From the NCBI GenBank assembly GCA_946894095.1, contig OX335649.1:19734001-19798000 (forward strand): 64,000 nt of DNA, written 5' to 3'. The DNA is from Incurvaria masculella. Lineage: Eukaryota; Arthropoda; Insecta; Lepidoptera; Incurvariidae. This document shows, in pieces, positions 21,806 through 32,760 of this stretch. A model generated the notes under the pieces. That model was not told where the DNA came from. It was given only the letters and a program-made list of their open reading frames with translations, and did not search any database. The position numbers were made by a program, and so were the translations under genes. Numbering within the stretch: position 1 is the first letter of the stretch; every line of letters starts with the position of its first letter.

Positions 21806-21959
21806 TTATTTCTTCTTTTTAAGATGTTTTTACTTCATCATTGCGTAATCCACCTACAAAGGTATTGTACAAAAAGCGCGAAAAATTCGAACTTTCGGAC
21901 CTTATAACTTAGAAATCAAACACAATTTTACAATGCCAACTGTCATCAGACATCTAGTT
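21806..21959. mobile_element. MITE family C, left part of a copy split by the LINE
   Basis: It matches family C from TTTTTAAGATGTTTTTAC to CAGACATCTAGTT. It continues without loss at 26336 (AGTTCGATCAAATGAAGC), so the LINE between them is an insertion. The left portion of the C element is missing. Confidence 0.85.
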
Positions 21960-22349
21960 TATTTATTTATTTATTTATTTATTTGGAAAAGCAAACAGAT
22001 ACAGACATGATTAAGATACAAAAGACAATTTAATACTAATTTACTAGATATGTACCCAGCACCGCATTTCACATGTAATATAAAAGAATTTTAAAGGGCT
22101 ATTATTTCAGAAAGAAAACAAACATAGCATCGGGCTAATCATAAAATAAAAGTTAATAATAAAACAAAATATAACTGAAGGTTGCAAGTTTCAAAAATTG
22201 AGCACAGATAAAGTATGAGTGTAACATTATAACATGCATGGCAGAATCATTCTTAATTAAATGGGTAAAAGAAAAAAAAAATTAATTAACAAAAAAGAAA
22301 ATAAAGAAAATGAAATTTTACACAAACAAGCATATAAAATTAAAATGGA

Positions 22350-23399
22350 TTATGATGAAAGGGTTGCTGCAACTTGCTTCTTAAAGTCATTATTACTGAG
22401 ATAGTGTATATCTAGATCAGGAAATACTCTGTTGAATTTATCACACATTTTATGGATAGGTATACGGTTACCAGCGTTAGTCCGATACAGTTTTGAATTA
22501 AACATAACTCGGCTCCTTGTGGTATGTTGTGGCACATTATATGAAATACTAGAAAGCAATTCAGGGCAGTCAAATTGATTGTTGCATATTTTATGTAGTG
22601 TAGTCATATCCAGTAGGGTTCTACGATTTGATAAGCTAAGTAAAGAGTACACTTTAAGAAGGCTGTCATAGGAGAGTTGAGATTGCAAACAACGTCGGTG
22701 CATAACGTGAAGAAATTTACGTTGGACCATTTCAATGGCATGTCGGTATTTGTCATAGTAAGGGTTCCAAACAGGAGCGGCATATTCCAGCTGTGATCGA
22801 ACCAGTGATGTATATAGATATTTATAGGTACTGGCGTTCTTAAATTGCTTTGAGGTGCGTAAAACAAATCCCATCATTTGGTAAGCCTTAATAGTGATTT
22901 TTTCAACATGTAGATCAAGGTGAAGTTTTGAATCCAATGTAACTCCTAGGTCGCGAATATGCTCGACCCTTCCCAGTGAGTTACCTCCCAGCGAGTACAG
23001 AAACTCTAGAGTAACACGTTTTTTTGTAAAAGTAATCTGATGGCACTTGGGAAAACTAAGGTACATTTTATTGACTATAGAATATTGGAAGAAACGATTT
23101 AGGTCACACTGCAAATCTAAACAATCTGTATTAGAACGAATTATTTTAAAAATTTTGATGTCGTCAGCATATATTAAGAAAGAACAATTTTTAAAGCAAT
23201 CAATGACATCATTTATAAATAAAATAAACAAAAAAGGACCAAGGATTGATCCTTGAGGAACACCAGATGTGACTGTGACCATTTCAGACTCAAACCCATT
23301 TACTACGACACTCTGCTTTCTGTTCATGATATATGATGCAAACCATCTGAGGAGGTTACCTCTGATCCCATTGAAGGCTAATTTTTCAAGTAATCGCAT
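22350..23399 (-). pseudogene. LINE reverse transcriptase, C-terminal part (ORF2 3' half)
   Basis: Encodes the second half of a non-LTR reverse transcriptase, the enzyme that copies LINE RNA at a nicked target. In order: RLLEKLAFNGIRGNLLRWF (fingers/palm, residues 2-20), the GVPQGSILGPFLF motif (about 46-58), the catalytic YADD box (LIYADDIKIF, about 76), a KCHQITFTKK segment, then IRDLGVTLDSKL and a thumb-like tail to residue 349. Motifs 0 to A, including the first catalytic Asp (FLD..KAFD), are missing. An in-frame stop lies just upstream of the ATG, and the preceding codons (T-V-H) look like the remains of VDH. Together with the upstream frame it is one ORF2 broken by deletion plus frame change. 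Inactive as it stands. Confidence 0.88.
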
Positions 23400-24688
23400 A
23401 TGGACGGTTCAGAAGTACTTTGTTTTCGAAATTTCATGTTAGCTGGATAAGCGCTGCTATTCCTACGGTTTGAGATGAATGACCAAAAGTTTTTTATATT
23501 AGTTGCTATTCCATCCTCAGTTTTTTTCAGGTATTCGCTGTAGCAACTAGCTGAGGCTCGTTTAGACCGATCTCGCATCAACGAGAATACTTCATAATCC
23601 GAGATGTTTCCATAAGTTTTCCATTTAATCCAGGCCTTGTTTTTGCGATTAAAAAGACGGCACAGTCCAGGAGTGAACCAAGCAGGATAGCGATCTGAAC
23701 GCTTGCGTTTCAAAGGAACATTTTTTTTAATTATCTGAAGTATGTTTTCGTAAAAGATAACTACGGCACGCTCTGCCGGTACTGCTGAGAGCTCGGCTTT
23801 CCAGTCCACAGCAGCAATCGCTGAATTAATCTCAACATAATCGGCGGCCCGGTACATGAGGCGAGGCAGGCGGCTATGTGACAAAGACACCTCAGATTGC
23901 AAGTCAAGAGAAAAAAGCACGGGCGGGTGATGACGGTCTGGAGCGACCAGCGGCTCTGTCAGTGGCATTATTGCACATTTTCTATTGCTCAAAATTAGAT
24001 CCAATATCCTATTATTAATATTGCGAAGCGTATTGTATTGTTTTAATGATATGTATGCCATCGTGTTGACCAGGAGATGCGCCGTAGAAGAAAGGCCCCC
24101 CAAACAAACGTCAACGTCACAATAACCATCAGAATCAATCCAGTTTATCTCAGGAATATTATAATCACCTATAATACAATAATAGCAATCGTCCATCCCG
24201 TCGCAAGCGCGCTGCAGTTCATCCATATGACTTGAATAGGAATTGTACGGGTATGAGGGTGGTACGTACGTTGCACTGAGTAGAAGTCGAGCTCGGCCCC
24301 CTCCGGCGGCGGGTCCGCAGCCGCGCGCTAATGAAATAAGAACCGAGACATTGTCAATGCCTGAAACTGCCGCAGGCGCATCGCTGTCGGTAGTGCCGGC
24401 GGCGGCGGCGGAGGCGGCGAGGTGATAGCGAGCAGCGAGCAGGTCCCTGCGAACTGCCACCAACACTCCCCCACCGTCACGCCGACCCGTCGCGCTGCGG
24501 TCCCGATCACATCTATATATCACAAATCTATCGTCGAAAAATTCAGAGTTCTCAATTTCAGGAATTAACCACGTCTCCGTCAGTACTATAATGTCATAAT
24601 TACAATTTATAATATTCATGTATATTGTATTTAATTTAGTCCTAAGACCACCACAGTTTTGATAGTATATCACTAAATTATCAGCCAT
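23378..24688 (-). pseudogene. LINE apurinic-type endonuclease domain (ORF2 5' half)
   Basis: From the ATG at 24688 the protein starts MADNLVIYYQNCGGLRTK, the N-terminal endonuclease motif. TETW follows (catalytic Glu), then DGGGVLVAVRRDL, YVPPSYP, IGDYNIPEINW (the GDFN-type motif) and PDRHHPPVLF, corresponding to the SDH motif with Arg in place of Ser. The linker that normally leads into the RT (NRKNKAWIKWKTYGN...FWSFISNRR) is present, but the frame ends CDYLKN* right after, overlapping the RT frame. A longer reading from a TTG at 24730 is possible but less likely than the ATG, which sits at the usual domain start. It cuts target DNA in functional relatives; here it is uncoupled from its RT. 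Confidence 0.88.
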
Positions 24689-25038
24689 TGGAACGTACAA
24701 TGCATCCACATAAAAACAGTATCCGAGCAATTAATGTATGATAATGCCTATTGACAAGTTTGTATACAGAATATAATAAATAAGACGTTGCAGAGGTCTT
24801 TAAGCTAAGTTGCAGCATTGTATTACATAATAACTTGTTAAAAACTGTAAACTTAATTTTAACGTACCGATAATGCTCAGTCCGTAATATAGTAATGAGC
24901 ACGACGAGCTCACCATTTTGAATTAATGTGCCAAGATGGAACAGTGATATAATCACTGTATATGCATAACTTACCACAACACTATTAGACAGGTGTGTAG
25001 CATATATCACTTTAGGCATGTTAGTCATTATCCTATGA

Positions 25039-26118
25039 TTAAATAATTTTCGCCAGGTCCACATCACACTTAATACGCAGCACAGTCGAAAGGTCCTCTT
25101 TTCGTACGAGGATTGATCCGTTCCTGACCCATACGTGCTTGTATCCAAGGGTGGAGCATTTCTCCCTTGCACTGCGAAATAACAATTTATTTTTCAGTGT
25201 AAGGTGCTCGTTGATGTAGATATGCTTCGGGGGGCCGCTCATGTCCAGCTGCGAAGATGATGCTCGAGCCTTGCGCGCCGCGGCGATCATGTTGTCACGT
25301 AGCACGCGGTTCGGGAGCTTAACAATGATGTTCTTTGGCCTCCCACCTGCGACGTCATTGTTGTTGTGAGGAACGCGATGAACCGATATTATTTCTGACG
25401 CACGAATAGGAATATCGATTACACGACTTAACTGTTCCACGATCGCCACTAAGTTCTCAGACTTTCGTTCCGGCACATTCTGAATTTCTATGTTGTGCTG
25501 ACGCGCGAGCTGGTCCGCCTCATCTTGATGACTTTGTAGTGCAGAGACCTCACGCCGCAACTCCATTTTTTCCTTTTCCAATGTTGTTATGCGTGTGTCT
25601 TGCAATTTTAGGGTTGATTCGACCTCTTGAAGTTGATCACCGTAGTGCTCGAGGGTTTTTTCGATGCCCACAATAGTCTGACGCAGCTCGTCCTGACCGC
25701 GCTGCACGAGCGCGATAGATTTCCGGAACGCTTCTTGGTTCACGAGGACCCGCTCGATGTCACTTTGCAGCTTCGATAGCACGTTGGTGATGTCGATCGG
25801 GAATGCGCTGAAGGGGCCGGAAGCTGGGTGGTCCTCAGGCGTGGCGAACGGAGATGCGTTGCTGGAGCCACCACCATCGGGTGTCCTTAGGCCGCCTCCG
25901 GCGGCGCCGGCACCGGCGAGCTGCGGTATGCGCAGCTTGGCGGGCGCCTTGCAGCTGCCGCATCGCCACTGCTTGTCCCGGCCGCTGCTCCTGGCGGCGA
26001 GCACCGCCTGCTCGGAGACCTCCGCACACTTATAGTGGTACCACGAGTGGCATTCACCATCACACCGACTGCCCGAATGCCGTTTCACCTCTTTATTGCA
26101 TATTCTACAGCTTGACAT
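25039..26118 (-). CDS. LINE ORF1 protein with PHD-type zinc finger and coiled coil
   Basis: A 359-residue protein from an ATG at 26118, intact from start to stop. Residues about 4-55 form a PHD-like C4HC3 finger: CRIC, then CDGEC, then WYHYKC, then WRCGSC. A Pro/Gly/Ala/Ser-rich linker follows (about 60-115), then a coiled-coil region rich in Leu/Glu/Gln (about 120-215, with heptads around RITTLEKEKMELRREVSALQ). The C-terminal domain (about 220-359) contains NIEIQNVPE, ISVHRVPH, IIVKLPNRVLRDNM and YINEHLTLKNKLLF, the pattern of RNA-binding ORF1 proteins of the L1/CR1 type. ORF1 proteins package LINE RNA; the PHD-like finger may bind histone tails (inference). It could still act in trans if expressed. 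Confidence 0.85.
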   Translation of the reverse strand: MSSCRICNKEVKRHSGSRCDGECHSWYHYKCAEVSEQAVLAARSSGRDKQWRCGSCKAPAKLRIPQLAGAGAAGGGLRTPDGGGSSNASPFATPEDHPASGPFSAFPIDITNVLSKLQSDIERVLVNQEAFRKSIALVQRGQDELRQTIVGIEKTLEHYGDQLQEVESTLKLQDTRITTLEKEKMELRREVSALQSHQDEADQLARQHNIEIQNVPERKSENLVAIVEQLSRVIDIPIRASEIISVHRVPHNNNDVAGGRPKNIIVKLPNRVLRDNMIAAARKARASSSQLDMSGPPKHIYINEHLTLKNKLLFRSAREKCSTLGYKHVWVRNGSILVRKEDLSTVLRIKCDVDLAKII

Positions 26119-26335
26119 TTTGACAGCTCAAACGGTAGGTATTGTTGACGAATCTAGGTATCAATAAATAAGATAAAACACTAGTTATGTGATTCACTGC
26201 ATTCACCGTACAATTATGTTTATGTTTTATGCTTAGAAATGTATTTTATCTGATTGTGACTAAAAATATTAATTATTTAGCAGGAGCGTAAATAAGTTCG
26301 TGTGCACTTTCTGATCTACCCACAAAAAAAAAAGA

Positions 26336-26427
26336 AGTTCGATCAAATGAAGCTATTTTGAGCAAAGTTTGGGATCTCTGACAAGAAATATGGGCGTGAT
26401 CTTCTTTCCCCGTTTGTAGGACCTTAA
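26336..26427. mobile_element. MITE family C, right part of the split copy
   Basis: It resumes with AGTTCGATCAAATGAAGC, passes ATGGGCGTGATCTTCTTTCC and ends at a TTAA (26424-26427) after a shortened terminus. Confidence 0.8.
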
Positions 26428-26545
26428 GTCATCGAAAAAACGTTGGCTCTCAGAAGCTTATTTAAAAGATTTCTTAATTTGATTAAAGAAACAGGCACGA
26501 TCCATTGTATGGAACTCAATCACCACGTTATGCCGTTATTTCCGC
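26428..26545. mobile_element. TIR element Q, right part of the split copy
   Basis: AGAAACAGGCACGATCCATTG + TATGGAACTCAATCACCACG is the reverse complement of the left TIR at 21702-21750 and resembles the right end of the full element at 52179-52528. Confidence 0.65.
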
Positions 26546-27189
26546 AAAGTTGAGAACATTTGTTTTCAGTGCGATTGTTTTCATGCGTCTTCGGAAATAT
26601 TTTGATGTGCAGTTTAACTTGTAGCCTACTGGGCACGGAGATCGCTAGGTATTATTTGCAAACCCATGCGTGCATATTTATCGTTCTTGTGCCTGATAAT
26701 TAATCCGTGAAGACGAGGCAAACAGACACTCACTTTCGCATTTATTTATCGAGTCAAATGATTCTTAGTACGTTTCACTTATACAGAGTGATCTTTTGAA
26801 TGCGCACACCACTGTTACGTTCGTTGCAGTCAGATGACTAAAATGTATGGGAACTGAGATTTTTTTAAGATTTCGTTGTTTTAATGGTTAATGCATGCTG
26901 CTAATTTTTGTCTATTTTTGTCTTCAAAAGAGCACCCTGTATATAGTGTCTTAGGCCCGGTTGCAGAAAGAAATATCAGCGTTAACCTTTCATGAAACAC
27001 TGATCAACGTAAAGTTAAAACGGTTCACTATTCGCGGTCCTCTTCAATCGTTTTTGGGAATAAATTAAGCCTCCTTCCATAGTAATCACAATTATACTGC
27101 TGCGATATAAAATGAAATGGCAACTTGCCAAAATTGACATGTCTAGCAAACAAAGTACACAATTCTCACCTGCAAATGGAACTAAAATC
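26546..27189. other. No gene recognised
   Basis: Unassigned AT-rich sequence without a recognisable frame or repeat match. Confidence 0.35.
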
Positions 27190-27628
27190 TTAAGGTGGGC
27201 CTTCCCGCTCAACTCCCGATACAAAGGTGGAAAGAAGATCATGCCCATATTTTTTTTTTGGACATCCAAAATTTGGCTTATTTTTATACAAAGCCATACT
27301 TTTATTTGATCGAACTAGATGTCTGATAACCATTGGCATTGTAAAATTTATACATCATCCGATTTATAATCAATTTGGTTTTTGTTAGATTTTTTACTAC
27401 AGCGGTAGTGGTTTACTTTTGGCTATAAGTCGTTTTGTAATTAAAATTTTCGTAAATCTTAACAAATCAAACACTATCCGCATTGTCTGCTTGATGGACA
27501 TGTTGCATCTTCCTCATCGCGGAGCCCGTCTTTTTCTTTGAAACAGAGAAGGTCCCAGAGAGCAATAGCACGGTTTTGTACCGTGGTGCCCGCGAATGAG
27601 TTAGTCCCGCCGGGAAGGGACACCTTAA
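27190..27628. mobile_element. MITE family C with internal deletion, TTAA at both ends
   Basis: TTAA lies at 27190-27193 and 27625-27628. The left end is GGTGGGCCTTCCCGC and the right end GCCGGGAAGGGACACC. About 110 bp of the interior (the GGTTTCTAACTTATAAG region) is missing compared with the copy at 1238. Confidence 0.8.
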
Positions 27629-28071
27629 CGTGCTACCCAAGGTTACTATTCCATTGCCAATGAACGGCATCGGGTAACTGAGGTAGACAAACTTTCGGTT
27701 GCACACGAAGTGCAACATGCACACAGTTGCAAGCGTGGCGAAAATACCGAGAAAATATTGTAATATATTGAGCATATATTTGTGTAGCCGCGTGTTGTTT
27801 GCGCAGAAGCGAGACTTAAATAAAATCGTACGGAATAAGTGGCTCGGTGCAAACAGAGACCTCGACAAATATTTGCTCGGCCGAGAAACCTCCGGTAGGG
27901 AGTGTCGAGGCGGAGGCTGTATCCTGGCTATTTGCTGGCGCTACGGCTGAAAATAGATACTAGTGCCATAGAATAATAATGGTATTGCGAAGATCATCTG
28001 ATTTTATCTCGTTAAGTTTGGTCGACTGTGCCAGAGAATTCCTTCGTCCATATCACCGAATCATAGCTACT
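27629..28071. other. No gene recognised
   Basis: Unassigned. Frames at 27646-27852 (-) and 27699-27950 (+) overlap and carry no domain. Confidence 0.35.
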
Positions 28072-28265
28072 TTCTTTTCAGTTTCAGTTTTTTCATTTCC
28101 TCCATTAGATGCATATTAAACACTTGGATTCGTCTTTCTTTTTCCTCTTGGTTCGATTTCTTTTTGGCGAAGAAGAGCCGATAAGAAACTTCGCCAGGTT
28201 TGTCATTGTATCATTTTTTCATTGATACTTACAAGCTTGTTTATAGTGTTTGATCGATTACTACA
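28072..28265 (-). mobile_element. LINE family T, 3' end fragment with (GAAACT)n tail
   Basis: Read on the minus strand it contains CGAAGTTTCTTATCGGCTC, then a short A-rich stretch, CGAATCCAAGTGTT and GAGGAAATGAAAAAACTGAA. The same sequence occurs at 47520-47905 (+) and 56281-58942 (-). Non-coding 3' untranslated region, 5'-truncated. Confidence 0.7.
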
Positions 28266-28413
28266 TACTTGACACTGATGCTTAAATAGTTACATTATAA
28301 ATGCAAAAAAAAACTTCTCACAGTTCGTCAATCACGGGATTTATTATATATCCCAAGGGACCATAGCACTAAGAATATTACGTTAATTTTAACTTAACAC
28401 CTCCACGCGTCAG

Positions 28414-28676
28414 AAAAATCCGACCAAGTGCGAGTCGAACTTGTAAACGAATTGTTCCGTACATTATACAAGATTTGACCTGAAGAAATCACGTTTCTTG
28501 TATGCTGGCCCCTTTAATTTTTATTTGCTTTTCATTTAAATTTGTCGTTATAACGGCAACATAAATACAGCCCTGTGACAGACAGACGGACGGGCGGACG
28601 GACAGCGGAAGCTTAGTAATAAGGTTCTGTTTCATTTGGTTCCATTTGGCACCCTTTGGGCCCGGAACCCTAAAAA
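28414..28676 (+). mobile_element. Repeat family E, diverged copy
   Basis: It runs from AAAAATCCGACCAAGTGCG to GGCCCGGAACCCTAAAAAG. The tetranucleotide tract is only GACGGACGGGCGGACGGAC. Confidence 0.75.
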
Positions 28677-29739
28677 GTATCTTGACAGAAGGACAACAAA
28701 GTAATCCTTAAGAGTTCCGTTTGAAGAACCCTAAAAACGGAGAAAAATTGTATCCATCGCGAGATAAGGTTAGGCTAGGTTAGACACTTTCTTTGAACAC
28801 CGGTGCAGTTAAAGCAGGAAGTACGAGCAATTAGAGCGTCCGGCATCATAGTTCCCTGGAGTGTTTCCCCAATGAAATAAATAAATAAATACATACATAA
28901 ATAAATAAATTTAAAAAAAATGCAGACGCGAACGAAGCCGGCCGCCGCGACCGGTCCCGCTCTCCGTGCTCCGACCGGAAGTGGGCGCCTGAATCGATTA
29001 TTGAATTTGATCACGATTCATTCGCTGACCACTGGACGGACGGGCGACGCCGACGGCTAGCATCATGAATCATGCCCAGCTGCGTGCCTCGTCTCTATGT
29101 GTGCGTTGCTTTCTGTTGGGAATACATTAAGGGCCTGGTACTAGCCAAATCGCAAAGTTAGACGAGGCACCCCAAGTTAACTAACTAAGTCTGACGATTA
29201 TAAGTGTCATTCTTACAATATATGATTCCTTGTCTAGGAATCGAATTATTTTCGTTAATGTATGTTTCCTTTTTCTATACAAAATACATTGCGGAAACGG
29301 TGTCCATTTCCGAACTTTTTTGACTAAATGTAGAAATCTAAAAGCAAATGGAATTTTTTGTTTATGCATATATGCTGTTTTTGCTTATATCTAGAAATCG
29401 AATTACTTTCAGATTTCTAATGAGAAAAATCAACTTTTTTATTTTTATTATTATTTAAATAAATGATGGAATAAAAAAATATTAACAATCCATTATCAGT
29501 CTGGAGTTCTATTTGGATTTGCTGAAGCGTTTCACTACATATTATTACATTTGTTATAAAGTGCATTTGTATGGCGCGAGTAGTTGGCTAGTCCTAGCGC
29601 CTTAATAAACACTAGCGGAGGCTCCCGACGCCACTCTGGTCGATTTCGTTTTGGTCATTCACCCGAACGGAGCCCGGTGAAATCTGATCGGAAACGGACG
29701 GTCAGTTTGAAAAAAGTCTGAATCTCGAATGAAACACCC
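28677..29739. other. No gene recognised; tetranucleotide repeat
   Basis: 28876-28912 is an (AAAT)n/(ACAT)n-type tract. The rest is unassigned; the frame at 28775-29014 spans this simple repeat. Confidence 0.4.
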
Positions 29740-29900
29740 GTACATACATACATACCTTCGCGCCACTTTCCCGGAGGGGTAGCCAGAGATGGCAGAACGC
29801 CATACGGTACGATCACAGCTTCATCGCTTGATCTACAGAAATACATCTTTTCATACATGCTCTACGATTACGGGTGCTACGTATCGACCTTTGCGAACAG
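29740..29900 (-). repeat. RTE-like 3' repeat U
   Basis: Plus strand CGCCACTTTCCCGGAGGGG + TAGCCAGAGATGGCAGAACG, then GCTTCATCGCTTGATC and CATACATGCTCTACGATTAC. The 'CCCGGAGGGGTAG.CAGAG' phrase is a hallmark I know from dispersed lepidopteran LINE ends. The orientation is minus, judged from the related copy at 19405. Confidence 0.55.
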
Positions 29901-30064
29901 TTACATCGTTGACAGGAAAACGGAGTTTGGGAAGACCACCCGCCAGGTGGGACGACGACATCAAGTGCGTCGGCGGAAAGCAGTGGTTCCGTACCGCTGA
30001 CGGCCGGGAGGACTGGAGACAAATTGAAGAGGCGTATGTCCAGCAGTGGACGCAAACGCACTAA
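29901..30064 (+). pseudogene. RTE-type LINE ORF C-terminal remnant
   Basis: The last ~50 codons read KRSLGRPPARWDDDIKC.GGKQWFR, then R.DWRQIEEAYVQQW. The pattern GRP..RW.DD(I/L)K...G..W...A.DR..W..LEEAYVQQW is the usual end of lepidopteran RTE-like reverse transcriptases. The upstream part of the 91-codon frame (from 29789) is repeat U and not LINE coding sequence, so the fused frame is fortuitous. No catalytic region survives. Confidence 0.65.
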
Positions 30065-31852
30065 CTGACTGGCTGACATCGATTTGGTCGCGGTGCGTTC
30101 TGCTAGGCCCCCCGGGCTGGTAATTTAGTCAAATTGGCCTCACATTAAAATTGCATATATATATGGCACACCTGAAAGGATATCGATTTACACAGGCAAC
30201 AGAATGCCAAAGCAAGGTTTTAATTATGTTTTAAATACTACACAGTAACACAGGTCAAAGCCAATCAATAACTTGTTAGATTTTTACTGTAAAATGTCTA
30301 GCAGTCTCCGAACACTTTTTTAAAAGCAATAGATGAACCGTTTTTTTTTTTTATTCTGAGCATCACAAATCCTGTGTATAGGTGGTATAGGCAAAGAATA
30401 TATCACTACGCACGAAGTCCTCAATTCGTCGCAGCTTAGTTACGGTGTCTGTATCCTGGCAGGTATATGAAGGCCAACAAGCTGAGAAATTGTATTCTGT
30501 AACAATAACGTTTAGCAGAGTGTGATCCGAGTTCCACACCGGGTTATGAAGATATAAACAAATTGTGATGTTAATGCAATGTGATTTTAGAGACAAATTA
30601 AATGAACATATTTATCTCTACAATGTACTAAATCTCGTAAGTAATGCATTAAATGCATTCATACTTTTTTCGTTCGAGCCTACGCGTGCTGTTTCTTTCG
30701 TGTTTAAAATTGAAATCTCCGAATATTCGTGACAAGCTCGCTCTAATTTTTGCGATTATTATTTTCACAATAAAACGCGCAATTTCCCGGCGGCGCAGCT
30801 ACTCGAATAATGAGCGCGTCGCGCGTGTTTACTCGACGTGAAATCAAATTACCGCCCTAAAGAGCGAGCGTAATGGAATCTCGCAAACTGTGCGTCACAC
30901 CCGGTGCGAAAAACCGGGTCCCCCCCCCGCCGCCCCGCCGCCCCGGAGGCGGAAGGCCCTCATCAAGCTGAAAGCCCAATAGACCTACGTGACCTGCACG
31001 GGCTTACGGCCGGGAGCTTTTATCGGAGCTTCGGGCGGACGCACTATTGAAATTTAGATTTTTCAGATTACGCCGCCCGCGCCCGCCCGGCGCGTTGGTC
31101 CCGCGATCTTTTTATGCCGTCACGTCTTTGAACCCCCACCGAGGCCCCGGCAACCCCACTAGCAGCTCCAGTAGCCCCTGCACCCGGACCCTTCTTTGGA
31201 CTGGATCTTCACGGCCGTAATCCCGCACTCGCAGCTGCTCTCGGCGGAGTGATACGGAAAATACGTAGTTCTGTTTCCGAATTTAATCTGTTATAATATA
31301 ATATTAATTGACAACCGACAGGGCATTTTTATACTTAAGAAATAATGTATTAATTATTATTATTTTACTTCTAGTAAAATGTTGACATATTCTATAGTAT
31401 TAAGTGCAGTTAGCTGCGCTTGAAATAACATACTCCACGGAATAAATATTTTGAACTATGAACCGGCTTCGGATAAGGTAGGCTCCGATTGATGCATTTA
31501 TACGGTGTTGCATACGCAATTCAAAATGTGGGTGTGTTTTTGAACGTGTCTGCTTGTTCAAGCCAAACTATATTAATGTATGTTTAGTTGAGTTACTGCT
31601 AACAACACGGTCAATAATAGCAATTCAGTTGACAATGATTAGAAACTTTTAAATTTGTGATTATATTGTTCCAGACTGAAGAGTAATTTTGACCATATTT
31701 TAAATATAAAAAATCCTTTCCTATTCATTATTTATTCAAGTCTCTATTTTTGATACTAAATATACCAATTTTTTAAGTGTCAAAATCATCTTGGATTCTA
31801 ATTTAACACATCGGATTTCCCCGGTTTTAGTAGTTAGCGTGTCCTGTGACAG
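30065..31852. other. 1.8 kb without a recognised gene; GC-rich block
   Basis: 30780-31260 is strongly GC-rich, with long C and G runs (CCCCCCCCGCCGCCCC near 30923), and looks single-copy. The remainder is AT-rich. No supported frame. Confidence 0.35.
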
Positions 31853-31965
31853 ATATGCCTCTTCCAGCTCGTTTCTGTTCGAAGCTTCTCTTGACCACAT
31901 TGTTCCTTCCATTTTTTTACATCATCCGTCCATCTTTTAACTTGTCTGCCTATTTTTCCATTTTT
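31853..31965 (-). pseudogene. RTE-type LINE ORF C-terminal remnant, frameshifted
   Basis: Minus strand: GKIGRQVKRWTDDVKK in one frame, continuing after the A7 run in the next frame as MW.REASNRNELEEAYLSQ. This is the same C-terminal pattern as at 29901-30064. A one-base slip in the poly-A run explains the frame change. The 80-codon plus frame at 31846-32088 is its shadow. Confidence 0.6.
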
Positions 31966-32760
31966 CTTCATTTATTTTCCATCATTTTCTCCATCAACCT
32001 TTGTTGTACCTCACGTGTACGTACTGCTGTTTTAATAAACCTTCCCCAACGCTTGTCGTGTGCTCGCACCGATACCCATAATCATTGATTACCCTCGCAA
32101 TCTCTCCGCGATGGAACCGATTCCGTAGGGATGGCCCGGCAGCGGACCGCCACGCGTGCGTCACGGTTTGACCGCGCGCTTTTGTTTGCGAGACGTTTCC
32201 TCCCGCGGCGAGCCGGGTCGGGGCGGGACGGGGCGGTGTCGCCGTCCGGAATAAAAATGCGCGATTTGCTTTGTGGCCATATGCTGGAATTGTTTGACGT
32301 TGCGTCATCAACCTTCGCGAGGCGGCGGAAACGTTTCAAGTCCCGGACCTTGCGACGAATTTTTCGCGGCACTTTCGATCCGCTGAGCGCGATTTTCACT
32401 TCTGATGAGAATATGTTTTCCGTTTATGTGCTTAATTGGTGCTCAGTGGTCTAATTCTTGGCCGGATGAATATGGGTCTAGTCACTATTAGACCTAAACA
32501 ATATAGTGCTACTAGTTAATTTCCATCATTTGGTCATAATTGCAGGCCAAATGGTGGTTTCTTGCTTCAATTTGCACGATGCTTTCACGTGTTTACACCT
32601 GAAATCAAATGTGAACAGAACCGGCTCCAGAACCTCCGGAAGCTCGGAGTGGAGAATTCAACTCCAATTGCTCAATTATTCACTTCACATTGCGCCTCAG
32701 CATCCAGCTCCCGTGCTCACAAGATTCACAAAAGTAGTTTTGTCACAGTCGATCTAATAA
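31966..32760. other. GC-rich, single-copy-looking block and unassigned flank
   Basis: 32095-32400 is rich in CpG and open in several frames on both strands (32082-32399 -, 32131-32454 +). The frames are Arg-rich, as expected from composition, and carry no domain. A regulatory element is possible. Confidence 0.3.

Larger units (their letters stand above)
21960..26335 (-). mobile_element. CR1/Jockey-type LINE, 4.38 kb, inserted in a family C element
   Basis: A minus-strand non-LTR retrotransposon. The 5' end lies at about 26335 (a T-rich start, then GTGGGTAGATCAG) and the 3' end is an (AAAT)n tail at 21960-21984. AGTT (21956-21959 and 26336-26339) is the target duplication, and joining the flanks restores a family C sequence. 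In order from 5': a ~217-bp leader, ORF1 with a PHD-like finger and coiled coil, a ~350-bp spacer, an APE-type endonuclease frame, then the C-terminal half of the reverse transcriptase and ~390 bp of 3' UTR. ORF2 is interrupted by an internal deletion, so this copy cannot move on its own. The clade is inferred from the ORF1 layout and RT motifs. Confidence 0.9.

Noticed and set aside
25757..26123. Plus- and minus-strand frames within ORF1 of the LINE
   Set aside because: Shadows of the ORF1 coding sequence in GC-rich DNA.
29789..29900. Upstream half of the 91-codon frame as RTE coding sequence
   Set aside because: It is the non-coding repeat U in the opposite orientation; only the part after about 29901 matches the RTE C terminus.
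32082..32454. Arg-rich frames on both strands
   Set aside because: Typical by-product of CpG-rich sequence; both strands open at once and no start or splice context.
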